Positions 25,471-34,775 of a DNA stretch of 64,000 bases are shown here, piece by piece. The DNA is from Ardenticatenaceae bacterium. GTDB taxonomy: Bacteria > Chloroflexota > Anaerolineae > Promineifilales > Promineifilaceae. The stretch lies in NCBI GenBank assembly GCA_011525915.1, contig WYBM01000073.1:1-64000 (forward strand), written 5' to 3'. The notes beneath the pieces were generated by a model that saw nothing but the letters and a program-made list of their open reading frames with translations, had not been told where the DNA came from and ran no database searches. A program made the translations under genes and the position numbers. Positions within the stretch are counted from its first letter, which is position 1. Every line of letters begins with the position of its first letter.

Positions 25471-25986
25471 TTATAAATCTAATAACTGGCGCAGCACGGC
25501 CATGCGGGGATCAATATCATCCTCATGGCAGTTGCAATCACCTTCATTTAAGTTTTGGCCACATTCCACACATAACCCCTGGCACTCTGGTTTGCAAATC
25601 GGCTGAATAGGCATCTCTAACACGGCTAGCTCACGCACCAGGGGTGCCAGGTCAATAAAACCATCTTCGCCAATCACATAGTCACCTTCAGGGGCGGCAT
25701 GTGGCGGATAATAAAACAAATCATCAATGTGAAGGTTAACAACAATATTGCCATCTTCCAGGCAGCGTACACAGTTTATTTCCAACGTAGAGTTTAATAC
25801 GCCACTCAGGTAAATTCCCTCACCTGTGCGTGTCACCACAAATACGCCGGTTAGTGGGGTCAAGGTCAGATCGCTGGAAATCTGAACAGTGGGGTAATTA
25901 AGCTCCACGGAGCGGCTCGTGCCTAATGTTGCTTCTAAAAGGAAGCCAAAATTAAAGCGGAGCCGTGAAGGGTGTTGCTTTTCCAT
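25471..25986 (-). CDS. YceD/DUF177 family zinc-site protein
   Basis: 171 residues. It has the DUF177 core with NCVRCLE at about residue 76 and a C-terminal cysteine cluster (CKPECQGLCVECGQNLNEGD then CNC), typical of YceD proteins of Gram-positive and Chloroflexota type. YceD is linked to 23S rRNA/50S precursor processing and is normally followed by rpmF (L32). Here the next gene is obgE, and no rpmF frame was found after it. The cysteines probably bind zinc. Confidence 0.9.
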   Translation of the reverse strand: MEKQHPSRLRFNFGFLLEATLGTSRSVELNYPTVQISSDLTLTPLTGVFVVTRTGEGIYLSGVLNSTLEINCVRCLEDGNIVVNLHIDDLFYYPPHAAPEGDYVIGEDGFIDLAPLVRELAVLEMPIQPICKPECQGLCVECGQNLNEGDCNCHEDDIDPRMAVLRQLLDL

Positions 25987-26098
25987 GTAAACCCTCCGAT
26001 TGCGATAGAATTGATTGGCGAGTATAGCATATGCCCCAAGAATGGGGAAAAAAGCTCATAAACAGGTAATGGCCGATAGTGTAGGGAGAAAGGTGCTC

Positions 26099-26707
26099 AT
26101 GAAAAGATTATTGGTGGCCACAAAAAACAAGGGCAAGGTGGCCGAGTTTGCGGAATTAATGGAGGATATGCAAGTGGCCTGGTTGGGGCTGGTTGATGTT
26201 GGCGTTTCCGCAGATGTGGCGGAGACAGGTAGTACATTTCAGGAAAACGCGGTTTTGAAGGCGCGGGCTTATGCCGAGATGACAGGCTTACTGACGTTAG
26301 CCGATGATTCGGGTCTGGTCGTGGATGCTTTGCATGGGGCACCAGGTGTTTATACGGCGCGTTATGGGGGTGAGGGGTTGACATCCGCGGCGCGGTATCA
26401 CCTGCTTTTGCAGCAGATGGCCGGTGTACCGGCAGCAGCACGCACAGCGCGCTTTTGTTGTGTCATTGTGCTGGCCACGCCTGACGGCCGTATCCTTGGG
26501 GAAGCAGAAGGCGTTTGTGAGGGTTTTATTACGCTGGCGCCGGCTGGGGACGGTGGGTTTGGGTATGACCCTATTTTCTTTTTGCCTGAAAAGGGTATGA
26601 CCATGGCGCAGTTGAATTCTGCCGAGAAGCACCAGATCAGCCACCGTGGCCGCGCTTTGCGCCAGATGGAGCCCCGTCTGCGACAGGTGTTGGCTTACGA
26701 AATGTGA
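26099..26707 (+). CDS. rdgB: XTP/dITP diphosphatase (RdgB/HAM1)
   Basis: 202 residues starting MKRLLVATKNKGKVAEF, chosen for the canonical (S/T)xNxxK start. A longer frame exists, but GGGAGAAAGG precedes this ATG. Motifs seen: ETGSTFQENAVLKARAYAEMTG, LADDSGLVVDAL, GVYTARYGGEG, GFGYDPIFFLPEKGMTMAQL, HQISHRGRALRQM. It removes deaminated purine triphosphates from the nucleotide pool. It is divergent from the yceD operon. Confidence 0.96.
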   Translation: MKRLLVATKNKGKVAEFAELMEDMQVAWLGLVDVGVSADVAETGSTFQENAVLKARAYAEMTGLLTLADDSGLVVDALHGAPGVYTARYGGEGLTSAARYHLLLQQMAGVPAAARTARFCCVIVLATPDGRILGEAEGVCEGFITLAPAGDGGFGYDPIFFLPEKGMTMAQLNSAEKHQISHRGRALRQMEPRLRQVLAYEM

Positions 26708-26923
26708 AGTAATTTACGCAAATGCCGTTCTCATCTTACACACATCTTGTAGAAATATTTTCGTGGTTGGTGCAGAATTTCTAACAGGCAACGGCCGTCT
26801 TTCACGCTTTAATAGAGGCATGTTCATGAGTTAGGGGCAATATAAGCTTGTGTAATGGGGTAAAGGGAGTTGGCGGCAGTGCCCCATTAACAGAATAATG
26901 TTAGCGTGAAGGAGTAAAGAAAG

Positions 26924-27310
26924 ATGCAAACTGTACTTGTGGTTGATGATAATGCGGCTGTGCGTATGGTCATTTCAGATTTTTTAGCCTATACCTTTGA
27001 GCAGGTGAAGGTGTTACAGGCGGTTGATGGCCTACAAGGGATGACATTGATTAAAGAGCAACAACCAGACCTGATATTACTAGATGCCGAGATGCCCAAT
27101 ATGAATGGGTATCAGGTTGCTCAGGAACTGCGCTCAACGATGGCTACACGTCAGATCCCTATCATTGCCATCTCTAGTGGCGCTGAGAATAACCCGGTTG
27201 TGGCTGGTTTACGGGCTATTTCAGATGCCTCATTGCCAAAACCTTTTTCCCCAGACGAATTATTACAAGCTGTGAACAAGGTGTGTTTTACGCGTTATGT
27301 CACAGGCTGA
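26924..27310 (+). CDS. CheY-like single-domain response regulator
   Basis: 128 residues, with AAGGAGT before the ATG. The receiver has VLVVDDNAAVR, phospho-Asp in LILLDAEMPNMNG, Ser in AISSGAEN and Lys in SLPKPFSPDEL. There is no output domain. It stands alone, 216 bp after rdgB, where no other gene is visible, and is followed directly by repeat A1. Its partner kinase cannot be inferred. Confidence 0.92.
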   Translation: MQTVLVVDDNAAVRMVISDFLAYTFEQVKVLQAVDGLQGMTLIKEQQPDLILLDAEMPNMNGYQVAQELRSTMATRQIPIIAISSGAENNPVVAGLRAISDASLPKPFSPDELLQAVNKVCFTRYVTG

Positions 27311-27412
27311 CTAGCATCAGTTTTCAGTTATCAGTATACAGTTATCAGTAGGGCTTAACGCCAATAAATGTCCACTGAAAACTGGTTGCTGACTTCTGGT
27401 GACTGGTATTAG
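27311..27412. repeat. Dispersed intergenic repeat, family A, copy A1
   Basis: It begins CTAGCATCAGTTTTCAGTTA, has the core CAGTTATCAGTAGGGCTTAA then GTCCACTGAA, and ends GACTTCTGGTGACTGGT followed by ATTAG. Near-identical copies lie at 50007-50120 and 59168-59290. The two ends (CTAGCATCAGT and ACTGGTATTAG) are imperfect inverted repeats. The element starts at the stop codon of the CheY-like gene. Confidence 0.85.
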
Positions 27413-27598
27413 ATGTTTGCGTGGTCATAGGGTAGAAACAGGCAGTGCCAGAAAGAGGGGCATTTTGTAAATTGTTCCTCTTTCTTATTGTTCGTAAATG
27501 GTCACTAAAACATGACCTTTTTGACCTTGCATCCTACTTGTTTACCTCTATAATGGCGACCATGCCCATGTTAAAATTTTAGGAAAGAGAGGACTTTG

Positions 27599-28285
27599 AT
27601 GAAGGCGGCAATCCTGATAGTGGAGGGGAAGTCGGGTGATAATTCATTTGCACCAGCCTTGGAAAAAGCCGGATATCAAGTCTGTGTGGTTCATACAGGG
27701 GCGGCTGCCTTAGCCTTTTTAGGCAAGCTGCATCTTGACCTGGTTTTATTTGATGCTTCTTCCATGCGTTCAAGCGGGGCGCGCACTTGTCGCCGCCTGC
27801 GCCGTACCTTAGAGACAATCCCCATCATTCATGTACGCGCCGAACATCATGGGTTAGACCATTCGGCAGAGGCTGATGTTTTTATGCAACGGCCGTTTAC
27901 CCCACGTAAACTGTTAAACAGAGTCCGTACATTGTTACCAGTAGATGAAGTTAAAGAAGAAATCATTCGTTATGGTTGTGTTTGTTTATACCGGACAAAA
28001 CGATCTGTAGAAGTAAACGGGCAAGGTGAAAATCCACTTACCCCCAAACTGGCCCTGCTGTTAGAAGAATTCATTCGTCACCCTAATGAAGTGATCACTC
28101 GCCGTCAGCTCATGCAAAATGTCTGGAAGACTGACTACATTGGGGATACACGTACCCTGGATGTTCACATTCGGTGGATGCGTGAGTTGATTGAACATGA
28201 CCCTGCCAGCCCGGTGATGCTGCGCACAGTGCGTGGTAAAGGGTACATTTTTCACATCTCCTCTCATCCGGAAGAGACAAAATAA
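27599..28285 (+). CDS. OmpR-type regulator with degenerate receiver domain
   Basis: 228 residues from the ATG at 27599, with AGGAAAGAGAGG upstream. The N-terminal receiver keeps Asp52 (VLFDASS). The metal-binding acidic pair is Glu9-Gly10 (LIVEGKS) and the conserved Lys is Arg98 (MQRPFTP), so ordinary phosphorylation is doubtful. The C-terminal winged helix (about 120-222) is normal for OmpR/PhoB (PLTPKLALLLEEFIRHPNEVITRRQLMQNVW, TRTLDVHIRWMRELI, LRTVRGKGYIF). No kinase lies next to it. A strong terminator overlaps its stop codon. Confidence 0.9.
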   Translation: MKAAILIVEGKSGDNSFAPALEKAGYQVCVVHTGAAALAFLGKLHLDLVLFDASSMRSSGARTCRRLRRTLETIPIIHVRAEHHGLDHSAEADVFMQRPFTPRKLLNRVRTLLPVDEVKEEIIRYGCVCLYRTKRSVEVNGQGENPLTPKLALLLEEFIRHPNEVITRRQLMQNVWKTDYIGDTRTLDVHIRWMRELIEHDPASPVMLRTVRGKGYIFHISSHPEETK

Positions 28286-28313
28286 AAACACCACTCCATT
28301 GGAGTGGTGTTTT
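28285..28313 (+). terminator. Intrinsic terminator after the OmpR-type regulator
   Basis: The stem AAAACACCACTCC (28285-28297) pairs with GGAGTGGTGTTTT (28301-28313) around a 3-nt loop, 13 bp perfect. The arms start with A and end with T runs, so it can also act for the convergent rpsT gene, whose stop is at 28355. Confidence 0.88.
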
Positions 28314-28354
28314 GGGTTCGCAAAATTCTGGGCTGAACTTCGCGCTCGTTTAGG

Positions 28355-28627
28355 TTATGCTACCTGGCGAGCCGCGACCAATGCAGCCATCAGACGACCT
28401 TTGCGGCGGGCGGCGTTACGCGGGTGTACAATACGCCGGCGTGCGGCCTTGTCCAGTGTTGCATACGCCAGATTAGCCGCCGCTTCCGCCTCATCAAGTT
28501 TCCCCTCGGCAATTAACTGACGAGTCTTCTTAATATAGGTGCGTGCTGGTGCCCGGTATTGACGGTTGCGCACTGTCCGCTTTTTGGTTTGCCGTATCCG
28601 CTTCTTAGCAGATTGTGTGTTAGCCAA
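28355..28627 (-). CDS. rpsT: 30S ribosomal protein S20
   Basis: 90 residues, ANTQSAKKRIRQTKKRTVRN..., with the usual basic helical S20 sequence to the end (RRRIVHPRNAARRKGRLMAAL). The start codon is TTG, preceded by GGAGGT with a 9-nt gap. No ATG is available at the family start. S20 binds 16S rRNA helices 9 and 44. It is transcribed alone, convergent with the OmpR-type regulator and divergent from gyrA. Confidence 0.97.
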   Translation of the reverse strand: MANTQSAKKRIRQTKKRTVRNRQYRAPARTYIKKTRQLIAEGKLDEAEAAANLAYATLDKAARRRIVHPRNAARRKGRLMAALVAARQVA

Positions 28628-28943
28628 CTTTAATTACCTCCGAAATATAATGCAGTCTTTGTTCCGACTACATGATCCAGCTTCTGGGAAGCTTGGAAGC
28701 GTGAGAGCGATGGGGATGTTAACATATCCGCGGCTGCGATGCAAAAACTCAAAGCATTGGGCCTTCAGGCGATTTGCTCAATCATGTGAAGCTGGGAAAT
28801 TCATAAAACGGCCGTGCTGTGTTCATCACTTACTCGTTAAATAGTGTGTTGACAGTCCACGGGAAATTGCCTATATTTGGCCTCGCTAACTATAGAACAA
28901 ATATTTCATTCACATCATCATCTATCATCTTATCAGGCTGACT
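28628..28943 (+). promoter_or_regulatory. rpsT-gyrA gap with consensus promoter for gyrA at 28849-28877
   Basis: TTGACA (28849-28854) and TATATT (28872-28877) with a 17-bp spacer face gyrA, giving a leader of about 60 nt. The match to a sigma-70 promoter is the best in the window. The rest of the 316-bp gap shows no gene. A diad AAGCTTGGAAGCG near 28690-28702 was seen but not interpreted. Confidence 0.8.
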
Positions 28944-31457
28944 ATGGAAATTGGAACTGTAAAACAAATCAACATTGACGAAGAAGTGCGCGAATCATAC
29001 CTTAGCTATGCCATGAGTGTGATTGTGTCACGCGCTTTGCCAGATGCTCGTGATGGTCTAAAACCGGTTCAGCGGCGTATTCTCTATGCCATGTATGACA
29101 TGGGTTTACGGCCCAACACCGCTTACAAAAAGGCGGCGCGTGTGGTAGGTGAAGTGCTGGGTAAATACCATCCCCACAGCGACCAGGCAGTCTATGATGC
29201 CATGGTGCGCCTGGCCCAAGATTTTTCGCTGCGTTATACGTTGGTAGATGGGCAGGGCAACTTTGGCTCCATTGATGGCGATGCCGCTGCCGCTATGCGT
29301 TACACCGAAGCCCGGATGACGGAAATGGGCTTTGGCCTGTTGGAAGACATTGAAAAGGAAACGGTTAACTTCACCCCAAATTTTGACGATTCGCTGCCAG
29401 AACCGGTGGTGCTGCCAGCAACGATCCCCAACCTGTTGGTAAACGGCTCTTCCGGTATTGCGGTGGGCATGGCTACCAGTATCCCACCGCATAATCTGGG
29501 TGAAGTGATTGACGCCCTGACCTTTATGTTAGATAGCTGGACCAAATTGGATGATATTTCCCTGGCAGACCTTATGCGTTTTATTAAGGGGCCAGATTTC
29601 CCCACGGGAGGGCTTATCTTCCGGTATCGGGATATGAAGGGCACAGAAACAGATGTGCTGACCAGCGCCTACGCCACCGGAAAGGGACATGTGATAGTAC
29701 GGGCCAAGGCGCATGTGGAGGAAATGGGGCGCAATAAGTCACGCATTGTCATTACGGAGCTGCCTTACCAGGCCAATAAGACCAATTTGCTCGGCCGTAT
29801 CGCTGATTTGCACCGCGACGGCAAGATCGAAGGGTTAACCGATTTGCGGGATGAGTCTGACCGCAATGGGATGCGCATTATCATTGAAACAACACGCACG
29901 GTAGAGCCAGAGGAGGTGCTGGCTTCTTTGTTTAGCCTGACGCCGATGCAAAGTACCTTCAGCATTTCATTGCTGGCTTTGGTCAATGGCGAGCCGCGCT
30001 TGTTGACACTGAAGCAGGCTTTACGTGTTTACCTGGAACATCGGCAGGAGGTGATCCGGCGTCGCAGCGAATATGATCTGGAAAAGGCCCAACGGCGCGC
30101 CCATATTTTGGAAGGGTTGTTACAGGCCCTTGACCACCTGGATGAGGTGATCGATATCATTCGCCGGTCACGGTCTGTAGAAACGGCGCAAAGTAATTTG
30201 ATGAAGAAACTTCATCTGACCGAGATGCAAGCGCAGGCAATTTTAGACATGCAGCTGCGCCGCCTGGCGGCGCTGGAAAGGACAAAGATTCAAGAGGAGT
30301 ACAAGGAAAAGAAACAGCTCATCAAATACCTGGAACGGCTGCTAGACAACCCGGTGATGATGCGGGAGGCGATTAAGGAAGAGTTGATCACCATAAAGGG
30401 CAAATATGCAGATGCCCGTCGCACCCAAATTGTAGACAGTGTTGATTCTAAGGTATTAACAGCAACCGATTTGTTGCCTGATGAACAGGTTTGGGTGATG
30501 GTAGGGGAAAAAGGGACAATTGCCCGCACAACTTCGCCGGAGATGGTGAAGGTTCCCTTAAAACCAAAAGAGCAGCCGTTTGCCCTGCTGGAAGCCAATA
30601 CTCAAGATATTCTGTATTTATTGGCGGCAGACGGCCGTGCTGTCAGCTTGCCCGTTTACCAACTGCCCCAAGCCACCCAATTGGGCGATGGTACCCATTG
30701 GGCCGATATGACCGGCCTGACACGGCGTGATCACCTGGCTGCCGCCCTGATTTTGCCGGTAAAAGCTGAAGGTTATCTTTTTCTGACGACGTTGGCCGGT
30801 GTGGTGAAACGTGCCCGGGTGGAAGATTTGCCTGGCATTACCACAGACCCGTTTACGGTGATGAATGTGGCCGACAATGACGCTTTAGGGTGGGTTTGCC
30901 TCACAGATGGCACATGCGAAGTCATTCTGACAACAGCCAGCGGACAGGCCATTCGTTTTAGAGAGGATGATGTGCGCCCCATGGGCTTACCAGCAGGTGG
31001 TGTTATGGGCATTAAGCTGGCTAATGAAGCTGATGGCGTGGTAGCTATGGCCATTGTGGACCCCGCCGCTTATTTATGGAGCATTACAGACAATGGTCTG
31101 GCCAAGGCCACGCCCTTGAGCGAATATCCTACCCAAGGCAGGCATGGTGCCGGAGTTATTAATATGCGCCTGCCCAAGGATGCCGCTGAGGTGGTGGCGG
31201 CTGTGGTTTGTTTTGAAAAGACCGAACTTTTGGTGACTACCGGTACAGGCTCGACGAAGAAGATCAGAATTGATGCTGGCACGATAGGGAGCCGTTCTAT
31301 CAAACCTCGCACGGTTATTACCGTTGGTGAACGGAATCGGATTACAGGCGCTTTACGCATGACAGAACGCCCGGATGTCCCTGATGAGGATACGGCCGTG
31401 GCGCCGCCACAACAGCTTGCTTTGCTGCCGCAAAAGGCCAGCAAGAAAAAGAAATAG
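28944..31457 (+). CDS. gyrA: DNA gyrase subunit A
   Basis: 837 residues. The N-terminal breakage-reunion domain holds the catalytic Tyr120 in [10 protein letters not shown] and the region [21 protein letters not shown]. The C-terminal beta-pinwheel (about 510-820) has a GyrA-box-like [10 protein letters not shown] basic tail (KASKKKK) ends the protein. With GyrB it introduces negative supercoils; topoisomerase IV ParC is the alternative but the GyrA box favours gyrase. Positions equivalent to E. coli Gly81 and Ser83 are Ser79 and Gln81 here, while Asp87 is kept (Asp85). gyrB is not in the window. Confidence 0.95.
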   Translation: MEIGTVKQINIDEEVRESYLSYAMSVIVSRALPDARDGLKPVQRRILYAMYDMGLRPNTAYKKAARVVGEVLGKYHPHSDQAVYDAMVRLAQDFSLRYTLVDGQGNFGSIDGDAAAAMRYTEARMTEMGFGLLEDIEKETVNFTPNFDDSLPEPVVLPATIPNLLVNGSSGIAVGMATSIPPHNLGEVIDALTFMLDSWTKLDDISLADLMRFIKGPDFPTGGLIFRYRDMKGTETDVLTSAYATGKGHVIVRAKAHVEEMGRNKSRIVITELPYQANKTNLLGRIADLHRDGKIEGLTDLRDESDRNGMRIIIETTRTVEPEEVLASLFSLTPMQSTFSISLLALVNGEPRLLTLKQALRVYLEHRQEVIRRRSEYDLEKAQRRAHILEGLLQALDHLDEVIDIIRRSRSVETAQSNLMKKLHLTEMQAQAILDMQLRRLAALERTKIQEEYKEKKQLIKYLERLLDNPVMMREAIKEELITIKGKYADARRTQIVDSVDSKVLTATDLLPDEQVWVMVGEKGTIARTTSPEMVKVPLKPKEQPFALLEANTQDILYLLAADGRAVSLPVYQLPQATQLGDGTHWADMTGLTRRDHLAAALILPVKAEGYLFLTTLAGVVKRARVEDLPGITTDPFTVMNVADNDALGWVCLTDGTCEVILTTASGQAIRFREDDVRPMGLPAGGVMGIKLANEADGVVAMAIVDPAAYLWSITDNGLAKATPLSEYPTQGRHGAGVINMRLPKDAAEVVAAVVCFEKTELLVTTGTGSTKKIRIDAGTIGSRSIKPRTVITVGERNRITGALRMTERPDVPDEDTAVAPPQQLALLPQKASKKKK

Positions 31458-31514
31458 CCGATCTGTTAAAATAGCTGTACAATGCGCCGCAATGAAACCT
31501 GATGGAGAAAGACA

Positions 31515-31976
31515 ATGAACTTTAAGGATCAATCAATCACCGACGAACATGGCGAACAATTCATCTTCACAGTGGAGATGCAGCGCAGGTTAAGCCTGGC
31601 AGGGCTGCCTGTGGAGCCAGCTTCGTTGCCTATGCTCGAAGAAGTCCCGTCCACCCCGTCACGCCGGCCTGCTGCATCTCATACTCCTAGAGAAGGCGCC
31701 CAAGAAACGACCTTTGCGGAACCATTGACGATTCAAATTGATCCACAAACAGGGAAATATATAGGTCGGCTTAAGTGGTACAACGCTAAAAAGGGATATG
31801 GGTTTATTGTCCGCGGCGTGGGTGAAGAGATCTTCTTCCATAAGACCAGTACGGTTGGCAATCCTGAGGAACTGGAAGAAGGGCAGTGGGTTTTGTACGA
31901 TGTTGAAGAGACACACAAAGGCCTGGAAGCCACCGAAATTGAACCCTATGAAGGGGACACGTCGCTTCTTAGTTGA
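31515..31976 (+). CDS. Cold-shock-domain protein with N-terminal extension
   Basis: 153 residues. The first ~75 residues are a variable, Pro/Glu-rich extension (AGLPVEPASLPMLEEVPSTP). Residues about 80-145 are a cold-shock domain with the RNP1-like KGYGFIVRG and RNP2-like EEIFFHK motifs (YIGRLKWYNAKKGYGFI). These OB-fold domains bind single-stranded RNA or DNA. It lies 57 bp after gyrA with AGAAAG upstream, so it may be read from the gyrA promoter or its own. Confidence 0.9.
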   Translation: MNFKDQSITDEHGEQFIFTVEMQRRLSLAGLPVEPASLPMLEEVPSTPSRRPAASHTPREGAQETTFAEPLTIQIDPQTGKYIGRLKWYNAKKGYGFIVRGVGEEIFFHKTSTVGNPEELEEGQWVLYDVEETHKGLEATEIEPYEGDTSLLS

Positions 31977-31996
31977 GTGGCGTGGGCAGATAAGGT

Positions 31997-32045
31997 AAAC
32001 CGCACAAAGTTTGCGCAACACTGGTACACCAGTTTTGCGCGGTTT
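31997..32045 (+). terminator. Terminator-like hairpin after the cold-shock gene
   Basis: Nested stems: AAACCGC (31997-32003) with GCGGTTT (32039-32045), and inside it GCGCAACACTGG with CCAGTTTTGCGC around a TACA loop with one mismatch. Only a short T run follows (GGTTTCC), so termination is probable but not certain. Confidence 0.6.
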
Positions 32046-32130
32046 CCTCAAGGAATTGGCAGCACCTTAGGCGACCTTCATTTTGAATGATTGTTGCCAA
32101 TTACTAAACAGCGCCCCGGTAAATTCACAC

Positions 32131-32164
32131 AAAACAGCCCGGAGCTACTACCCCAGGCTGTTTT
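32131..32164 (-). terminator. Terminator of the envelope operon
   Basis: AAAACAGCC (32131-32139) pairs with GGCTGTTTT (32156-32164) around a 16-nt loop, 13 bp beyond the stop codon of the PH-like gene on the minus strand. The A/T ends make it usable in both directions. Confidence 0.65.
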
Positions 32165-32176
32165 GTCTTAAAAAGG

Positions 32177-32803
32177 TTACACCGGAAAAACGATACGTTT
32201 TAGCTCAAATATGTCATCAGGCATGACATCTGGAATGATCAAAGCGCCACCTACTCTGGCGGAGCCATCTACAAACTGGTAGGCTACCAGGCTGATATAG
32301 ACATCACGTGCCCCGGTAAAAAACTGAAACACACGCCAAATAAAATTCTTAGACCAGTTGGGGTCCACCACCTGGGGCAGCCCTTTTAGTTCAACGGTGT
32401 CCACCAATGGGAAACTATCCATCTGAGGAATGGAAATAATAAACCGGGCATTTGTTTTAAGCAGCCGATACTGCGTGTAAATGATCCGTTGGTGGAATGC
32501 CAGCAGAAAAATGGAGATAAAGAAGATAACGGGGAGAAAAGCAATGCCCCAGCTATAGTTTTGTGTGGCAGTGATAACGGCCGTGGCAAACGTGACAACG
32601 GCCGCTGCCAATAAAAAACGGCCAAATCTGTCAAAGACTAACCGGCCCAAAAAGTCACGATACCAGGCCATCTGAATCTCTAACAACGGTTCCTCACCCG
32701 GCAACAGGCGAACTACCAGGGCTTGCGGGCGGAATGAATCCTCAATATTCCGTATAGAAGCCGTAAAGTCCCATCGCTTGCGGCGGCGCCCGTTGGTGCT
32801 CAT
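32177..32803 (-). CDS. PH-like membrane protein of unknown function
   Basis: 208 residues. Two adjacent transmembrane helices (about 72-112; [22 protein letters not shown] and [17 protein letters not shown]) precede a cytoplasmic domain (about 113-205; [30 protein letters not shown]...) whose beta-rich pattern resembles bacterial PH domains. That assignment is tentative. It overlaps the LysM gene by 4 nt, so the two are translationally coupled; it is the last gene of the envelope operon. Confidence 0.65.
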   Translation of the reverse strand: MSTNGRRRKRWDFTASIRNIEDSFRPQALVVRLLPGEEPLLEIQMAWYRDFLGRLVFDRFGRFLLAAAVVTFATAVITATQNYSWGIAFLPVIFFISIFLLAFHQRIIYTQYRLLKTNARFIISIPQMDSFPLVDTVELKGLPQVVDPNWSKNFIWRVFQFFTGARDVYISLVAYQFVDGSARVGGALIIPDVMPDDIFELKRIVFPV

Positions 32804-33360
32804 GGTACCTGTCGTGCAGAAGTGGGAATTAACAAAACTTGCCCAGGATAGATAATGTGAGAGGTCAGGCCATTGGCGGTCATGATATCGTTTACCGTCG
32901 TGCCAAAGCGGGTGGCAATGCCGTATAAGGTGTCTCCGGTTACAACCGTGTACTGCGCCGTACCCGGCGTGCTTCCACCACCGCCTGGCGGTATCTGCCC
33001 AGCCGCCGCCGGAGGTGTCACCACAATGATCACGGGCGGTTGGGTGGGCGTGAGCGAGGCGCCACCGCCCGACTGTGCCCCCGTTGTGCCTAAAGAAGCG
33101 TCAATAATGGCTTCGGTAGAGTTAACAAAGGTATCAAAGCCGCCATCCGTTGTTGCCTGCAAACGTTCGTTGGCCCAGGAGAAAACAAAGGTGTCTACCA
33201 ACCAGCCAACAAAAAATAGGGTGATCAAGATGCCCACAAAGTAGACGACCAGCTTGGTCAGTTTAAAGTCCTTGACCGGGCCTTGCCGAAAGAGCAAGAA
33301 AATGATGAGCGCACCACCCACTACAAGTGGCAAAAATCTCAAGAGCTGTAACAGATCCAT
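32800..33360 (-). CDS. Membrane-anchored LysM protein
   Basis: 186 residues. Two N-terminal transmembrane helices (about 5-24 and 35-58) are followed by a Pro/Thr/Gly-rich linker and a C-terminal LysM domain (about 135-181; [43 protein letters not shown]), which binds N-acetylglucosamine in peptidoglycan or related glycans. It would tether the membrane to the wall. The upstream neighbour is the transglycosylase/M23-like gene, 49 bp away, supporting a cell-wall role. Confidence 0.85.
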   Translation of the reverse strand: MDLLQLLRFLPLVVGGALIIFLLFRQGPVKDFKLTKLVVYFVGILITLFFVGWLVDTFVFSWANERLQATTDGGFDTFVNSTEAIIDASLGTTGAQSGGGASLTPTQPPVIIVVTPPAAAGQIPPGGGGSTPGTAQYTVVTGDTLYGIATRFGTTVNDIMTANGLTSHIIYPGQVLLIPTSARQVP

Positions 33361-33409
33361 AATGTTCTACTCCTCTCTGCTGTGTACTACCCTGTTAAAA
33401 CGTTTTCCC

Positions 33410-34693
33410 TTAAGGCAGAAATGCCTGTGGATCAACGAATATTTCATTGACTTTGTCGAAGATGGTGTAATGAACATGGGGGCCGGTGGCTACCCCTACG
33501 GCGCCCATGATGCCGACGGCCTGACCCTGCTTGACAGCACCTTCGGCCACAAAATAGGTACGTGCATGCAGCAGCCAGACGATCCATTCATCGTTTTCGA
33601 TACGTATGGTGCTGTTAAACCATTGGTCCGTATAAGTGCTAATGTCCCCGGACATAGGCGCTTGCAACACGGCCGTACTGTTGCTGCTGGAAATGTCTAG
33701 CCCCGGCAAGCCATAGCTGCAACCGTGTACATCTTGTGTCAAAAGAGGCGAATCACTCACCGGGTTTAGTTGGGGGCGCAAAGACGGCCGTCCTAACAGA
33801 TGGGCTTCCCCCAGACAGCTGGCATCGTCCAGCATCCGGTAGTCAGGGAAAGCCATCGATGTCTCCGTTCCCAGGAACCCGCTGGTCAACTCACGTAAAA
33901 AGTGGCTGCTCAGATCATAAAACTGGGTGCTGACAAAAAGCAGTGTCAGGGAAAACGGCCGTGATTCGGCATCCATTTGCCCGGCGATCACACTTTGAAA
34001 GGCCAGGTGTGCCGGCCAGGCGCCTAACGTTTTCATCTCCACCGTACCTAATTCAATGTCACTGTAAACCATGTTGGTATGGGCCGCATCATAGCCATTC
34101 ATGACGTAGGCCGAATCATCAGGGTTCAGGCGTGCCGCCGCTCCCGTGCCGGCGTTATAGGCGAAGTAACAACGTTTGAGTGCCTTTGGATCCTGGGTGA
34201 AGTAAGTGATTTCCGGGCAGCGCTTTTTGAATTCCTGGGCCCCAATTTGCAGTTGTGCCTGAATTTCCCGTTCAGACACTGGCCCAGGAGTAAAACAAGG
34301 ATGCTCACCAGATCGCACCAGATCATACGCGCCGATGATACCCGTACAATTATCAGGATTCACTGCCAACATACTGTTTTCTTTAAACCACAACACCAGT
34401 GGTACTTCACGGGGTATATCTACACTGCGAGCAATGCTGTCGGCGATGGGCGCCCATGTTACGGCCGTGACCTGCACACTGCCTGGTAGATCATACTGCC
34501 CGGCCATATAAAACCGACTGCCTGCCAGCAACCCCAACCCTAAAAGCAACAACAGTACCGTATCATGCATGCCTCGCAAAAACGTGGTGGCGGCTAACTG
34601 TTTACTCAAGCTCACCGCTGGCCAAAGCTGCTGCTGAACCCAGGCGATAAACCACTTTTCCAGCAAAGCCATAGCCTTTACTAAAGGAGACAT
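33410..34693 (-). CDS. Lytic transglycosylase-like protein with degenerate M23 domain
   Basis: 427 residues. One N-terminal transmembrane helix (about 44-64) is followed by a lysozyme-like SLT fold: Glu in VLWFKENSMLAVN, GAYDLVRSG and CYFAYNAGTGAAARL (about 95-200). The C-terminus (about 320-425) is an M23/LytM fold with LLHA and GPHVHYTIFD. The first zinc ligand, normally HxGxD, reads LPGLD, so His is missing and endopeptidase activity is doubtful. It is probably a wall-remodelling enzyme with a binding-type M23 domain. First gene of a three-gene envelope operon; no clear RBS. Confidence 0.78.
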   Translation of the reverse strand: MSPLVKAMALLEKWFIAWVQQQLWPAVSLSKQLAATTFLRGMHDTVLLLLLGLGLLAGSRFYMAGQYDLPGSVQVTAVTWAPIADSIARSVDIPREVPLVLWFKENSMLAVNPDNCTGIIGAYDLVRSGEHPCFTPGPVSEREIQAQLQIGAQEFKKRCPEITYFTQDPKALKRCYFAYNAGTGAAARLNPDDSAYVMNGYDAAHTNMVYSDIELGTVEMKTLGAWPAHLAFQSVIAGQMDAESRPFSLTLLFVSTQFYDLSSHFLRELTSGFLGTETSMAFPDYRMLDDASCLGEAHLLGRPSLRPQLNPVSDSPLLTQDVHGCSYGLPGLDISSSNSTAVLQAPMSGDISTYTDQWFNSTIRIENDEWIVWLLHARTYFVAEGAVKQGQAVGIMGAVGVATGPHVHYTIFDKVNEIFVDPQAFLP

Positions 34694-34775
34694 AATGTTT
34701 ACATTATGCCCGATCTTACATCAAGTTGCAAGGATTATGTAAAACTTACGCAGGTCAGCCGTGTTTGCTTTGAAA

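Noticed and set aside
28690-28702. AAGCTTGGAAGCG diad in the rpsT-gyrA gap as an operator
   Set aside because: Short and imperfect, and far from the gyrA promoter; not distinguishable from chance.
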